Assembly: GCA_004557075.1 (NCBI GenBank)
Contig: SFEX01000007.1
Coordinates: forward strand, 1-64,000
Length of the DNA stretch: 64,000 nucleotides
Direction: 5' to 3'
Origin: Clostridiales bacterium
Lineage (GTDB): Bacteria; Bacillota; Clostridia; Oscillospirales; Oscillospiraceae
Positions 50,251 to 58,931 of this stretch are shown one piece after another. The notes under the pieces were generated by a model. It did no database searches, had not been told where the DNA came from, and saw only the letters and a list, made by a program, of their open reading frames with translations. The first letter of the stretch is position 1; the number at the start of each line of letters is the position of its first letter. Both the position numbers and the translations under genes were made by a program.

Positions 50251-51306
50251 CTACTTAATACCCTGATACTCCTTGATCGCGTCAAGAAGCTCCTGGGATT
50301 TTCCACCAACAGTATTAACATACTGCTCCCATACAGGGTATGACAGCTCGCGGAACTGTTCCCTTGCTTCATCGCTTACCTCAACATAGGTCATGCCGTG
50401 ATCGTTAATGAGGCTCTGGAGGACTTCTTCGCGAATGGGATCCATTTTTTCATGGTACTTGACGTTGGCCTTTGCAGCGCAGTCCATGAGCATATCCTGC
50501 ATCTTTGAGTCGAGGCCTTCCCAAACGTTCTTATTGAACATAAGGAAGAAGACATAGCTATCACTGCGGCCGTCGGTGATGTGGCTCTGAACCTCGTAGA
50601 TTTTTGTGTCGCGGATAGTAAGAGGCGGGTTGGTCTGGCCGTCAACGGTTTTGAGCTGGAGCGCGGTATAAAGCTCTGAGAACGCAATGGGAGTTGCATT
50701 TGCGCCATATGCATTGTATGAGCTTGAGATCAGGGGAGAATCCATGGTGCGGAACTTAACTCCCTTAAAGGCGTCCGGAGTATCCAGAGCCTTGTTTGCC
50801 GTCCAGTAATAGTAGCCCTCAGTGACGGTATCGAGAACCTTGAGATTGGCGTCATAGAACAGTTCATTCATTGTATCTATTGCCGAGCACTCGTTAAGCA
50901 GCTTCTGATAATCGTCAATGTTGCTGGGCATGAGAAAATGCAGACTAAAAATGTTGGATTCCTCTACGAGAACTCCGGAAGAGCCGCAGCCGAAGGCTCC
51001 GCATTCGACCGCGCCGTTCTGTATCATCTCAGCCAGCGCGGTGGTGGAGGCGAGCTGACCATCAACATAGATGTCAAAGGTTACGGCGCCGCCGGTGGCT
51101 TCACTTACGAGATCCGCGAAGATGTGCGCGTAGTTGTCAACCTCACTGTCTACGCCTTCGTCATGGGCAAACATGAAATTGACCTTTTCCCATTCGCCGG
51201 ATGCGGTCTGGTCATCAGCTGGATCCTTAGTGTCATTATCTCCGCCGCAGGCAGTGCAGCTAAAGACAAACATAAGAGCCAGCAATAGAGCGAGAACTTT
51301 TTTCAT
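50251..51306 (-). CDS. TRAP transporter substrate-binding lipoprotein (DctP family)
   Basis: A 351-residue extracytoplasmic solute receptor. The N-terminal signal MKKVLALLLALMFVFSC ends in a lipobox-like CTAC|GG (lipid Cys near residue 20). Family motifs are YVDGQLASTTALAEMIQNGA, the ligand-carboxylate Arg in GVKFRTMDSPL, and VDGQTNPPLTIRDTKIYEVQ. TRAP receptors bind organic acids; ectoine-specific members (TeaA, UehA) exist. It follows dctM by 54 nt in the same operon, with AGGAGG ahead. Confidence 0.93.
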   Translation of the reverse strand: MKKVLALLLALMFVFSCTACGGDNDTKDPADDQTASGEWEKVNFMFAHDEGVDSEVDNYAHIFADLVSEATGGAVTFDIYVDGQLASTTALAEMIQNGAVECGAFGCGSSGVLVEESNIFSLHFLMPSNIDDYQKLLNECSAIDTMNELFYDANLKVLDTVTEGYYYWTANKALDTPDAFKGVKFRTMDSPLISSSYNAYGANATPIAFSELYTALQLKTVDGQTNPPLTIRDTKIYEVQSHITDGRSDSYVFFLMFNKNVWEGLDSKMQDMLMDCAAKANVKYHEKMDPIREEVLQSLINDHGMTYVEVSDEAREQFRELSYPVWEQYVNTVGGKSQELLDAIKEYQGIK

Positions 51307-51360
51307 AATATTCCTCCTGATTTTATTTTTTTATGTAGGGCTTGCCCTACTTGTGCGTTT

Positions 51361-52650
51361 TTATCCTCCGAATGCTGTTTTAACCAATGAGAGTGATATA
51401 TCGGGGAATACGATAATCAGCACTGTTGTAGCAACAAATAATACAACATATGGCCACAGCCCCTTTACGATTGTGGAGAAGGATTGATCGAAGATCGCCG
51501 AAGCTGTGAAGATATTGCAACCGAAGGGCGGGGTTATGCAGCCGATAGCTGCCTGTAGTGTGACAAGAACACCCAAGTGAATTTCGTTGATTCCGAGGCT
51601 CGTTGCAATGGGGAAGAAAATTGGGACAAGGATAAGAATGACCGGTATGGAATCTACAAACATACATGATACAAAGAAGCATGCAGCAACAACAAATAGG
51701 AAACCCGTGGCACCCATGTTAGACTCAATAACTGCGCTTGCAATGGACTGGGGGATGCCCGCGTAGCTTATTACAAAGGAGAGCACTTGTCCAGCCGCGA
51801 CCAGAATAAACACTGTTGCGGTAGTCACGCCGGTCGACAGCGCAGCCTTACAGAATTCCTTTACCTTCATGGAGCGATAGACTATCGCCTCAAGAATGAA
51901 AGCGTAAGCCACGGCAACCGCTGCCGCCTCGGTGGGGCTGAACCAGCCTGCATATATGCCGCCAAGGATGAGAACAGGGAAGCCAAAAGGCAAAATAGCT
52001 TCTTTCAGGGTTTTTCCGACCTCTTTTGCCGAGGGCTTTGCAGTGCGGGGAATATGCTTGATCCTGGCTGTTATTATTTCGTATATCGAGAAAAACACGA
52101 ACAGCAGAATTCCCGGGACGACGCCGGCGATAAACAGCTCTGCCAGCGATACTCCCTTACCGCAGATCGCATACATTATCATGCAGATACTGGGAGGTAT
52201 CAGCAGAGCGATGTTTGCTGAGGATGCCAACATCGCGAGCGCGTGCGATGGTGTATAGCCTATTTTGCGAAGCTGACCATACATCGGACGGCCGACAGCG
52301 ACTAAAGTAGCCTGTGTGGAGCCGGAAATTGCGCCGAACAGCGTGCAGCTTCCGATAGAAGCAACTGCCACGCCCCCAGGCAAATGTCCGAGAAGGATCC
52401 TTACCGCGCCAAACAGCTTTTCGCCGGATTTACCGGAGCACATGATCTCCGCAGCCAGTATGTACATAGGTACTGCCAGCAAAGTTGACGAAGATATGCC
52501 TGTTACAAGGTTCTGCATGAGTATGGGCATTGAAATCTTCGGGAAGAAAATTAATATTGCAGCTATTGATGAGCCAATCATGCCAACAACCATAGGAAAT
52601 CCCGCGATGAGACATATGAACAAAATGCCTATTATAACAACGCTTACCAT
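51361..52650 (-). CDS. TRAP transporter large permease (DctM family)
   Basis: A 429-residue membrane protein with about twelve helices. DctM-type motifs: GFPMVVGMIGSSIAAILIF, the SGSTQATLVAVGRPMY loop, LLIPPSICMIMYAI, and the LVPIFFPIATSLGINEIHLG end with TPPFGCNIF. It carries out sodium-driven solute import with the small permease and receptor. GGGAGGA ribosome site; 15 nt after dctQ. Confidence 0.94.
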   Translation of the reverse strand: MVSVVIIGILFICLIAGFPMVVGMIGSSIAAILIFFPKISMPILMQNLVTGISSSTLLAVPMYILAAEIMCSGKSGEKLFGAVRILLGHLPGGVAVASIGSCTLFGAISGSTQATLVAVGRPMYGQLRKIGYTPSHALAMLASSANIALLIPPSICMIMYAICGKGVSLAELFIAGVVPGILLFVFFSIYEIITARIKHIPRTAKPSAKEVGKTLKEAILPFGFPVLILGGIYAGWFSPTEAAAVAVAYAFILEAIVYRSMKVKEFCKAALSTGVTTATVFILVAAGQVLSFVISYAGIPQSIASAVIESNMGATGFLFVVAACFFVSCMFVDSIPVILILVPIFFPIATSLGINEIHLGVLVTLQAAIGCITPPFGCNIFTASAIFDQSFSTIVKGLWPYVVLFVATTVLIIVFPDISLSLVKTAFGG

Positions 52651-52665
52651 TTACTTTCCTCCCTT

Positions 52666-53226
52666 CTATTGATTGCTGCGAGCTTCCTGCTGCTCACTGT
52701 ACTTGCGTTCAGAGCCAACATAAATGTCTTCCTTATCTATAAGGTTCATTATGAATGCTACTAAAAACTGTATACCCGTGAAGAACAGGCCGGCCACCAT
52801 TGGAATAAGAGTGATCCAGTAGGGAATGCGCAGGGCTGAGGTTATTCTGTTCAATTCATAGGTTGACATCAGATAATTAAAGGAAAAGTAAGCCAGTATG
52901 AGCATGAACAGCGCCGTCACAAGGTGAGTCACGGTAACAAGAATCTTTTTCGATTTCATCGGAAGCACATCGACGAGAATGTTCATGATGATGTGCTTGC
53001 CTCCGCGCACTGCGTAGACAGAGCCGATATAGGTGATGGTTACCATCATTACAGTGCCCAATTCCTCTGTAAAGGTAAGGCTGTTGTTAAGCACTTTTCG
53101 ACAAAACACAGCTGCAATCAGCATTATTGCCATAAGGAAGACGGTCACAATGACTATCACGGACTCTGCGGCCTTCATTGCAGAATTTATGCCGAACAGT
53201 GTTTTTTGGAAACTGTTTTTCTTCAT
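52666..53226 (-). CDS. TRAP transporter small permease (DctQ family)
   Basis: A 186-residue, four-helix membrane protein. Helix one AAESVIVIVTVFLMAIMLIA and the DctQ motif VFCRKVLNNSLTFTEELGTV are plain, followed by YIGSVYAVRGGKHIIMNI. ATG 53226 has AAGGAGGTG seven bases ahead; ten residues further upstream are not needed. Lies between the M20 gene (13 nt) and dctM (15 nt). Confidence 0.93.
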   Translation of the reverse strand: MKKNSFQKTLFGINSAMKAAESVIVIVTVFLMAIMLIAAVFCRKVLNNSLTFTEELGTVMMVTITYIGSVYAVRGGKHIIMNILVDVLPMKSKKILVTVTHLVTALFMLILAYFSFNYLMSTYELNRITSALRIPYWITLIPMVAGLFFTGIQFLVAFIMNLIDKEDIYVGSERKYSEQQEARSNQ

Positions 53227-53239
53227 TGTGCGCACCTCC

Positions 53240-54412
53240 TTATTGATGACTGTCAAACCAAGCAGTGGTTAATTTTATCCACATTCCCACCATGTCCTTT
53301 AACACGGCTTCGTCAATAGTGAACATGGGATGATGAAGTGAATAGTCGCCCTCTCCGTTAGAATGACCTGTACCTATGTGGCAGTAGACACCGGGGATGA
53401 GCCGGGCAAACTCGGCAAAGTCGTCGCCGGCGGTGTAGCGGCATTCAACTACGCTGCCTTCGCCCATGTAGTCCTCAGCAGCGACCCTGGCAATCTTGCT
53501 TAGCTCTGAGTCGTTTACCAATGCAGGGAAGTTTTCGCGCCACTCTATTTCACCGCTCATTCCGTAAGCCTCGGTGGTGCTTTTAACGACCCGTTCCATC
53601 CTTGCCCGAAGGTTTTCCTCCTCACTCATCTCATAAAGATGACGGCATGTGCCGTACATATCGACCTTATCGGGTATAATATTAGGAAGAACTCCACCTT
53701 CTATTTTGCCGACCATAATAAGCGTTGGCTTCTGTATATCGATCTCACGTGTCTGTATCATCTGAAGGTTTTGCAGAACTGCGGCGGAGCACAATATTGG
53801 ATCCTTTGCTAAATGCGGACTGCCGGTGTGGCCTGTCTGCCCGTTGACAGTTATACGAAAATGCATAGTACCGGCCATAACAGGACCGGCTGCGACAGAT
53901 ATCTTTCCTAAGGGCACACCGGGCCATACGTGCATTCCAAAGCATGCCTGAGCGGGAAATCTCTCAAGCAGGCCGTCTTTTATCATGTTAAGCGCTCCTG
54001 AGCGCTCTTCGTTTGGCTCGAATACCAACAGTACGCGCCCTTTAAGCTCATCGGCGTGCTCACAGAGTATTTTGGCCGCTCCAAGCAGACCCGCAATGTG
54101 CGCGTCATGGCCGCAGGCGTGCATTTTACCGGGATGGGTCGAAGAGAAGGGGAGACCTGTCTCCTCATTTCCGGCCAGCGCGTCAATGTCAGCTCGGAGC
54201 ATAAGCATTGGACCGTCGTTTTCAGAATTTATTACGGCTGCCAGACCCGTTCCGTTATAATGGAACACATTCAAGCCGAGTTCCTCAAGATAAGATGTGA
54301 TTTTAGCGCTGGTCTTGAATTCCTCATAGCCGAGCTCCGGTATCCGGTGAAATTCACGACGTAGCTCGATGATGCTACTTATATTCTTTTCTATCTCATA
54401 ACGAATATCCAT
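53240..54412 (-). CDS. M20D-family amidohydrolase/deacylase
   Basis: A 390-residue metal-dependent hydrolase that removes acyl groups from N-acyl amino acids. Metal-site motifs: MHACGHDAH (Cys100, His102), FEPNEERSGA (Glu135-136), GMHVWPG (His161), and a late HHPMF. A dimerisation domain lies between (GQTGHTGSPHLAKDP). Full length. In ectoine degraders a separate M20 type (DoeB2) is known to deacetylate N-acetyl-diaminobutyrate; here the acyl group is unknown. It lies 27 nt after the M24-like gene and before the TRAP genes. Confidence 0.9.
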   Translation of the reverse strand: MDIRYEIEKNISSIIELRREFHRIPELGYEEFKTSAKITSYLEELGLNVFHYNGTGLAAVINSENDGPMLMLRADIDALAGNEETGLPFSSTHPGKMHACGHDAHIAGLLGAAKILCEHADELKGRVLLVFEPNEERSGALNMIKDGLLERFPAQACFGMHVWPGVPLGKISVAAGPVMAGTMHFRITVNGQTGHTGSPHLAKDPILCSAAVLQNLQMIQTREIDIQKPTLIMVGKIEGGVLPNIIPDKVDMYGTCRHLYEMSEEENLRARMERVVKSTTEAYGMSGEIEWRENFPALVNDSELSKIARVAAEDYMGEGSVVECRYTAGDDFAEFARLIPGVYCHIGTGHSNGEGDYSLHHPMFTIDEAVLKDMVGMWIKLTTAWFDSHQ

Positions 54413-54439
54413 AGTTTTTTACCGCTTTTCAAAATCTCA

Positions 54440-55612
54440 TCAGTCAATGACGATGAGATCTCTGGGGAGGTTAGCAAATGTTTCAATGCCAGTCTCAGTG
54501 ACGCGGAAGGCTTCGCTAATAGATACGCCGAAGTTGTCGTAATACATGCCGGGTACACAGTGCAGCGTCATATTGGGCTGGAGTACGGTTTTATCGCCCG
54601 GACGCAGGCTTATGGTACGCTCGCCCCAGTCGGGAGGGAAGCCGATACCAACAGAGTATCCGATTCTTGAATTCTTCTCAAGGCCACATTTTTTCATGGT
54701 GTTTTTGAACGCAAGCTCAACCTCTTCCGCAGTGACACCGGGCTTTACTGTGTCAAGCGCCGAGTTAAGACCCTCAACCAAAGATTTTGACACGTAGTCA
54801 ACGTCCTTGTTGGGCTTTCCGATAGAGAATGTGCGGGCTAATGGTGAGTGATACTTGTAATAGCTTCCTGCCAACTCTATGTACAGGCATATGTTTTCGG
54901 GATAGCGTCTGTCGGTCCATGTCAGATGGGGGGCACCGGCTTTTTCGCCGGATGGAAGCATGGGGACTATGCTGGCGTAGTCGCCGCCGAATTCGTCTGT
55001 GCCGCGAAGCTGAGCAGAGTAGATTGCAGCGGCAACATCGCACTCTCTTACTCCGGGACGCAGGGTATCGCGCGCGGCCAGGATGCCGAGCTCCGCGATT
55101 TTTCCCGCTACGCGCTGCAAAGCGATCTCGTTTTCGGACTTGATAACGCGTACCCAGTTTACAAGCGTGCTTGCGTCTATGAACTTAACATCGGGCAGCC
55201 CCGTTTTAAGGTGCTCGTAGCAGGTTGCAGTGAACCAGTTGCTGTCCATCTCAAGGCCTATAACAGTACCGGCGTGGCTGAACTCACCGAGAACTTCCGC
55301 AAAACGCTGCATCGGGTGGGATGTGGTGCTGTGAATAGTGGTGTCGGCATACCAGCGCACATGCTGCTCATCGAGCCATGTAGTCTTAACAACTCCGGCA
55401 AATGCGTCCATGTGGCGGCCGATAAATACCGGCATTTCGTCAGTGAGGGTTACTACAAGTCCCTGGGGCACATAAAACGACCATGCGTCATAGCCGGACA
55501 TATAGTAGATGTTTGACGGATCTGACACGAGGAGGACCTCTATGCCCTTTTCCTCCATACTCTTCTGCACCCGTTTTACTCTTTCTTTAAACTCCGTAGT
55601 CTCAAAAATCAA
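54440..55612 (-). CDS. Metal-free M24-fold hydrolase, ectoine hydrolase (DoeA/EutD)-like
   Basis: A 390-residue pita-bread (M24/creatinase) protein. All five metal ligands of the peptidases are replaced: Glu246 and Pro257 sit where the two Asp should be (IELAG, HSPLART), Tyr319/Ser320 for the GHG His, Val353 (HCVPGMY) and Ser366. His229 in APHLTW is kept, matching the catalytic His of creatinase-type enzymes. As I remember DoeA/EutD sequences, the motifs SGYDAWSFYVPQ, EFGGDYASIVP, PHLTWTDRR, SPLARTF and GFPPDWGE are their hallmarks. That would make it a cyclic amidine hydrolase opening ectoine or a relative. Start is TTG 55612 with AGGAAG ahead. First gene of the operon. Confidence 0.72.
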   Translation of the reverse strand: MIFETTEFKERVKRVQKSMEEKGIEVLLVSDPSNIYYMSGYDAWSFYVPQGLVVTLTDEMPVFIGRHMDAFAGVVKTTWLDEQHVRWYADTTIHSTTSHPMQRFAEVLGEFSHAGTVIGLEMDSNWFTATCYEHLKTGLPDVKFIDASTLVNWVRVIKSENEIALQRVAGKIAELGILAARDTLRPGVRECDVAAAIYSAQLRGTDEFGGDYASIVPMLPSGEKAGAPHLTWTDRRYPENICLYIELAGSYYKYHSPLARTFSIGKPNKDVDYVSKSLVEGLNSALDTVKPGVTAEEVELAFKNTMKKCGLEKNSRIGYSVGIGFPPDWGERTISLRPGDKTVLQPNMTLHCVPGMYYDNFGVSISEAFRVTETGIETFANLPRDLIVID

Positions 55613-55993
55613 AACAAAGCACTTCCTTTCCTGTTAATTTAAATTTTGTTCGTTTTGATTTGCATTGTCTCCTGAATTATCAGATAGATAAATACATTAC
55701 CGTGAAGCCCTGTTGCTAATATTGTACTTCAAAATCCGACAGAATAACTACCCCTCTTTGAGAGACAAAGTATACTCCGTTTGTAGTATTTTTCGGCGTT
55801 TTGTTATATTGATGGCAGAATTTATATTAGCAAAATGGTCAATATAACTATTTGGGCGGATGCTACGCTGTGGCCGATAAAGCGACTTACAATATTTATC
55901 ATTGACAAGAACCACTATAATTTTGTAGAATTTTTTATTAATAACAAAGTCGCCCTCCTATTCGTAAAAGGAGGGGCGAAGGAGGAATTATTA
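55613..55993. promoter_or_regulatory. Divergent control region of the TRAP/hydrolase operon and luxR-type gene
   Basis: This 381-bp AT-rich stretch holds no convincing gene. For the plus-strand regulator, TTGACA at 55902-55907 and TAGAAT at 55926-55931 (18-bp spacing) fit a promoter about 60 nt before ATG 55994. A small dyad CTTTG-AGAGA-CAAAG lies at 55756-55770. No clear consensus promoter for the minus operon was found, as expected for an activator-dependent promoter. Confidence 0.5.
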
Positions 55994-57064
55994 ATGTCAA
56001 TGCAGCCGGAATGGGGGATCATGAATGAGTTAGAGATGGGAGGAAGACTTGCTGTTTCTGCTGATTTTGCAACGGATTGCCTTCACATGCTCAAAACCAA
56101 ACTGCCTTTTGATGCCGGCTTTTTCATAAGAACGAACGCTGAAAAGCATATTGAGATATCAGCCGAGATAGGCTTCCTACCCGGTATGGAATCCGTACTT
56201 CCCGCGCTGCCTATGAGCCTGATACAGTCCCCTGATTATGTTGATAAGGCGACCATATTTTCAAAAGACGATAAGCCTTGCAGGTACCAGAAGTTTTTTT
56301 CGGAATATGGCTTTGAAGAATGTCTCGCTATAACAGTCAATCCCGCGGGCGATGGTATAAGGATCTTCCGCAGAGCAAAAAGCGGACATTTTGACAGATA
56401 TGAGCTTGACAACGCCAAGTCGATAGCCCGATGGCTCGGCACTGCCGACAAAAGGAACGCCGAATATCGCGAAACAGTTAAAAGTGCCAAAATGCTCAAA
56501 ACACTTTCGGCAAGGCTGTATTTTGGCGTAGTTATACTAAACGATGACTTCGATTTCATAAGCGCAAATCCAATTGCGCTCCAGAGGATGCATGCCATTT
56601 CTGGGGATGATAACACAAAAGCCGCCAAGTTTAAGCTCAGTTCTATTATAAAAGAAATAGTCGAAAGCGATAAAAGAGCAAGTCCGCACATAGACTTTTT
56701 CCGGGTAGTAAACAATTATGTTATTGAGGTCATGAAATGCAGCGATGTTACAGCAGGCGGAGATCTGCACACGTTCTATCTCGTACTCATATTCGACTTG
56801 AGCTGGTTTGCAGGTATCAAAAGCAGCCTGACTGAGAATATGATAAACGAATATAAATATACTCCGCGTGAGCAGCAGACTGTAAACCTCTTCCTCGAGG
56901 GCTGTTCTTCTGCTCAAATCGCAGAGAAAATGTGCATAAGTCCGCTCACGGTAAAAGAGCACCTTAAAAGAATAATGCATAAAACAGGAGTGAAGAGCCG
57001 GAACGAGCTGATAATCAAGCTCTATTCCGACGGATTTATGCCTGTGAACTTTGATAATCAATAG
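55994..57064 (+). CDS. LuxR-type transcriptional regulator
   Basis: A 356-residue protein with a C-terminal LuxR/GerE helix-turn-helix: YTPREQQTVNLFLEGCSSAQIAEKM, then ISPLTVKEHLKRIMHKTGVKSR. The N-terminal 280 residues look like a GAF/PAS-type sensor, with FFIRTNAEKHIEISAEIGF and a middle LYFGVVILNDDFDFISANP. There is no receiver domain, so a small molecule is the likely signal. ATG 55994 has AAGGAGGAATT ahead. Codons upstream in frame (55835 on) look non-coding and include the promoter. It is divergent from the hydrolase-TRAP operon and its likely regulator. Confidence 0.87.
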   Translation: MSMQPEWGIMNELEMGGRLAVSADFATDCLHMLKTKLPFDAGFFIRTNAEKHIEISAEIGFLPGMESVLPALPMSLIQSPDYVDKATIFSKDDKPCRYQKFFSEYGFEECLAITVNPAGDGIRIFRRAKSGHFDRYELDNAKSIARWLGTADKRNAEYRETVKSAKMLKTLSARLYFGVVILNDDFDFISANPIALQRMHAISGDDNTKAAKFKLSSIIKEIVESDKRASPHIDFFRVVNNYVIEVMKCSDVTAGGDLHTFYLVLIFDLSWFAGIKSSLTENMINEYKYTPREQQTVNLFLEGCSSAQIAEKMCISPLTVKEHLKRIMHKTGVKSRNELIIKLYSDGFMPVNFDNQ

Positions 57065-57073
57065 ATAATAAAC

Positions 57074-57112
57074 AAAGCAGGTAAGGGCACTGAGACCCTT
57101 ACCTGCTTTTCT
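57074..57112 (+). terminator. Terminator after luxR-type gene
   Basis: 14-bp stem (AAAGCAGGTAAGGG / CCCTTACCTGCTTT) with an 8-nt loop and T-run. Confidence 0.88.
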
Positions 57113-57225
57113 GATGAAAGGTGTTTTTATATGTTCGTTCGTGGATTTCCAGTTAAGTAGAGTAATTTTACATTCTGCTCCCAGTCAATAAGCACAAGAC
57201 GAGAATATCACACCGCTTGGACAAG

Positions 57226-58437
57226 TCAAGCCTCGTTTATGATGCGATGAATGACCTTAGTGCAGCGCTCGGTGTTATATACAACGGGAACGGGGTATAC
57301 GGGGTTTGCCTCAGCAAGCGCCCACTTGCACATCATCGGGATATCCTCTTCCTTGATGTTGTCAAAGCCGGTGGGGATGCCCATGCGGTTATTCATGGCG
57401 CGAATCTCCGCAATGAATGCCTTTGCTTTTGCCTCGTCGCTGCCGGAGGTCATAACTCCGGTAAGCTCTGCAAGGTGAGCAAGCTTCTCATAAACAGCCT
57501 CGCCGTAGTCCTCAAGGACTATGGGCAGTATGACCGCGTTTGCAAGACCGTGCGGGGTGTTGTAAAGCCCGCCCAGGGTGTGCGCGATGGCGTGAACGTT
57601 GCCGACGCCTGCACGGGTAAAGGCAAAGCCGGCCTTGAAGGATGCCGTGAGCATCTCCTGACGAGCCTCCATGTCGTTGCCGTCGCGGTAGGCGCGCTCA
57701 AGATATTTGAAGATAGCAACGGTTGCTTCCTCGGCAAGGCGTATGGTCTCCTTTGTGTTGTATGTCCAGCAGATATAAGCCTCAACTGCGTGGGTAAGGG
57801 CGTCCATACCAGTGGTCGAGGTGGTCTTCGGGGGCAGGTCACGGGTAAGTGTGGGGTCAAGGATGGCATATTTGGGAACAAGGCACAGATCCATGAGCGC
57901 GTACTTGTGATGCGTCTCCTGATCGGTTATGACCGCCGCGATAGTAGTCTCCGAGCCTGTTCCGGCCGTGGTGGGAACTGCAACGAAGGTGGGTATCTTA
58001 TGCAGAACCTTGAGCAGTCCGGCCATCTTGTTGACGGGGGTGTTGGGATGTACGACTCTTGCGGCAGCGCCTTTCGCGGCGTCCATGGGTGAGCCGCCGC
58101 CGATAGCGAGGAAACCTTCGCAGCCTGTATCAAGGTACATCTTCTGAATCTCGTTGACTACCTTGACGGTGGGGTTGGCGGCGACATCGGAGTAGTGCTC
58201 ATAGGCAATACCCGCCTTGTCGAGAGCTTCCTTGGCGATGGGCGCGATAGTTCTGCCGACGGTGCGGCCGGTGACTATCATGACTTTCTTGACATTATGC
58301 TTCTTAAACAACTCTGGAACCGTTGCCAGAGTGTTCTCTCCGGTGACGGTTATCGGCTTGCGCCAGTACAGCAGGCGTGCCCCGACATTGAAAACTGCCT
58401 GAAAAGTGCGGTAATAAGCTTTTTTGATACTGTCCAT
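57226..58437 (-). CDS. Iron-containing alcohol dehydrogenase
   Basis: NAD(P)H-linked dehydrogenase of the Fe-ADH (type III) family. The 403-residue protein shows the nucleotide motif GGGSPMDAAKG, AVPTTAGTGSETT, MDALTHAVEAY, and metal ligands in HAIAHTLGGLYNTPHGLANAV. An N-terminal extension (MDSIKKAYYRTFQAVFNVG) of about 20 residues precedes the core. Substrate not readable: butanol, propanediol or ethanol are the usual ones. It has its own promoter (58468-58496), and no clear partner genes. Confidence 0.92.
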   Translation of the reverse strand: MDSIKKAYYRTFQAVFNVGARLLYWRKPITVTGENTLATVPELFKKHNVKKVMIVTGRTVGRTIAPIAKEALDKAGIAYEHYSDVAANPTVKVVNEIQKMYLDTGCEGFLAIGGGSPMDAAKGAAARVVHPNTPVNKMAGLLKVLHKIPTFVAVPTTAGTGSETTIAAVITDQETHHKYALMDLCLVPKYAILDPTLTRDLPPKTTSTTGMDALTHAVEAYICWTYNTKETIRLAEEATVAIFKYLERAYRDGNDMEARQEMLTASFKAGFAFTRAGVGNVHAIAHTLGGLYNTPHGLANAVILPIVLEDYGEAVYEKLAHLAELTGVMTSGSDEAKAKAFIAEIRAMNNRMGIPTGFDNIKEEDIPMMCKWALAEANPVYPVPVVYNTERCTKVIHRIINEA

Positions 58438-58467
58438 ATGTATACTCTCCCTCCAGTAATATACTTA

Positions 58468-58496
58468 ATTGTAATACATATATGAAAGACAGTCAA
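58468..58496 (-). promoter_or_regulatory. Promoter of iron ADH gene
   Basis: Minus strand TTGACT (58496-58491) and TACAAT (58473-58468), 17-bp spacing, 30 nt before the start codon. Confidence 0.7.
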
Positions 58497-58544
58497 GTGT
58501 TATGTGCAACTTGCGCAAAACTTGGCAATATTAAAAAATAATTA

Positions 58545-58597
58545 TTGACAATATCGATTATCGATGTATAATGAAATTGAACATCGAATATCGATAT
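58545..58597 (+). promoter_or_regulatory. padR promoter flanked by inverted operator
   Basis: TTGACA (58545-58550) and TATAAT (58567-58572), 16-bp spacing. Two 17-bp elements, 58551-58567 and 58581-58597, are reverse complements at 15 of 17 positions and bracket the -10. Each also holds ATCGAT-type dyads. A good candidate PadR operator for self-repression. Confidence 0.75.
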
Positions 58598-58613
58598 TAA
58601 AAGAGGTGAGCGC

Positions 58614-58931
58614 ATGGCAAGGAAAAAATTCTCGACGCTGACAGAGCCGATGTTTTATCTGCTGATGTCACTGAGCCGTGGCAACAAGTGCGGGATAGAC
58701 ATAAGCGGCTACATCTCAAAAAAGAGCGGGGGCAGGGTACAGCTCGGCCCGGGCACACTGTATGCGCTGCTGGCGGAGTTTGAGCAGGAGGGCATCATAA
58801 AATATGTCGGCATCGACGGCAAGAGAAAGACCTACAGCATAACGGAGCTTGGAGAGAAAATGTATAACGATGAACTGTCGCGGCTTAGACAGTGTATAAT
58901 CGACGCGGAGGGAGGAGACGAAGATGAGTAA
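58614..58931 (+). CDS. PadR-family transcriptional regulator
   Basis: A 105-residue winged-helix repressor. Motifs: SGYISKKSGGRVQLGPGTLY (recognition helix and PadR loop), LLAEFEQEGIIKY, RKTYSITELGEK. Typical compact PadR-s2 size. AGAGGTGAG ribosome site. It overlaps the DUF2812 gene by 8 nt, a standard pairing in Firmicutes where the regulator controls its membrane partner. Confidence 0.93.
   Translation: MARKKFSTLTEPMFYLLMSLSRGNKCGIDISGYISKKSGGRVQLGPGTLYALLAEFEQEGIIKYVGIDGKRKTYSITELGEKMYNDELSRLRQCIIDAEGGDEDE

Noticed and set aside
55835..55993. 53 extra N-terminal codons on the LuxR-type gene
   Set aside because: AT-rich, non-protein-like sequence that contains the probable promoter; a strong ribosome site lies directly before ATG 55994.
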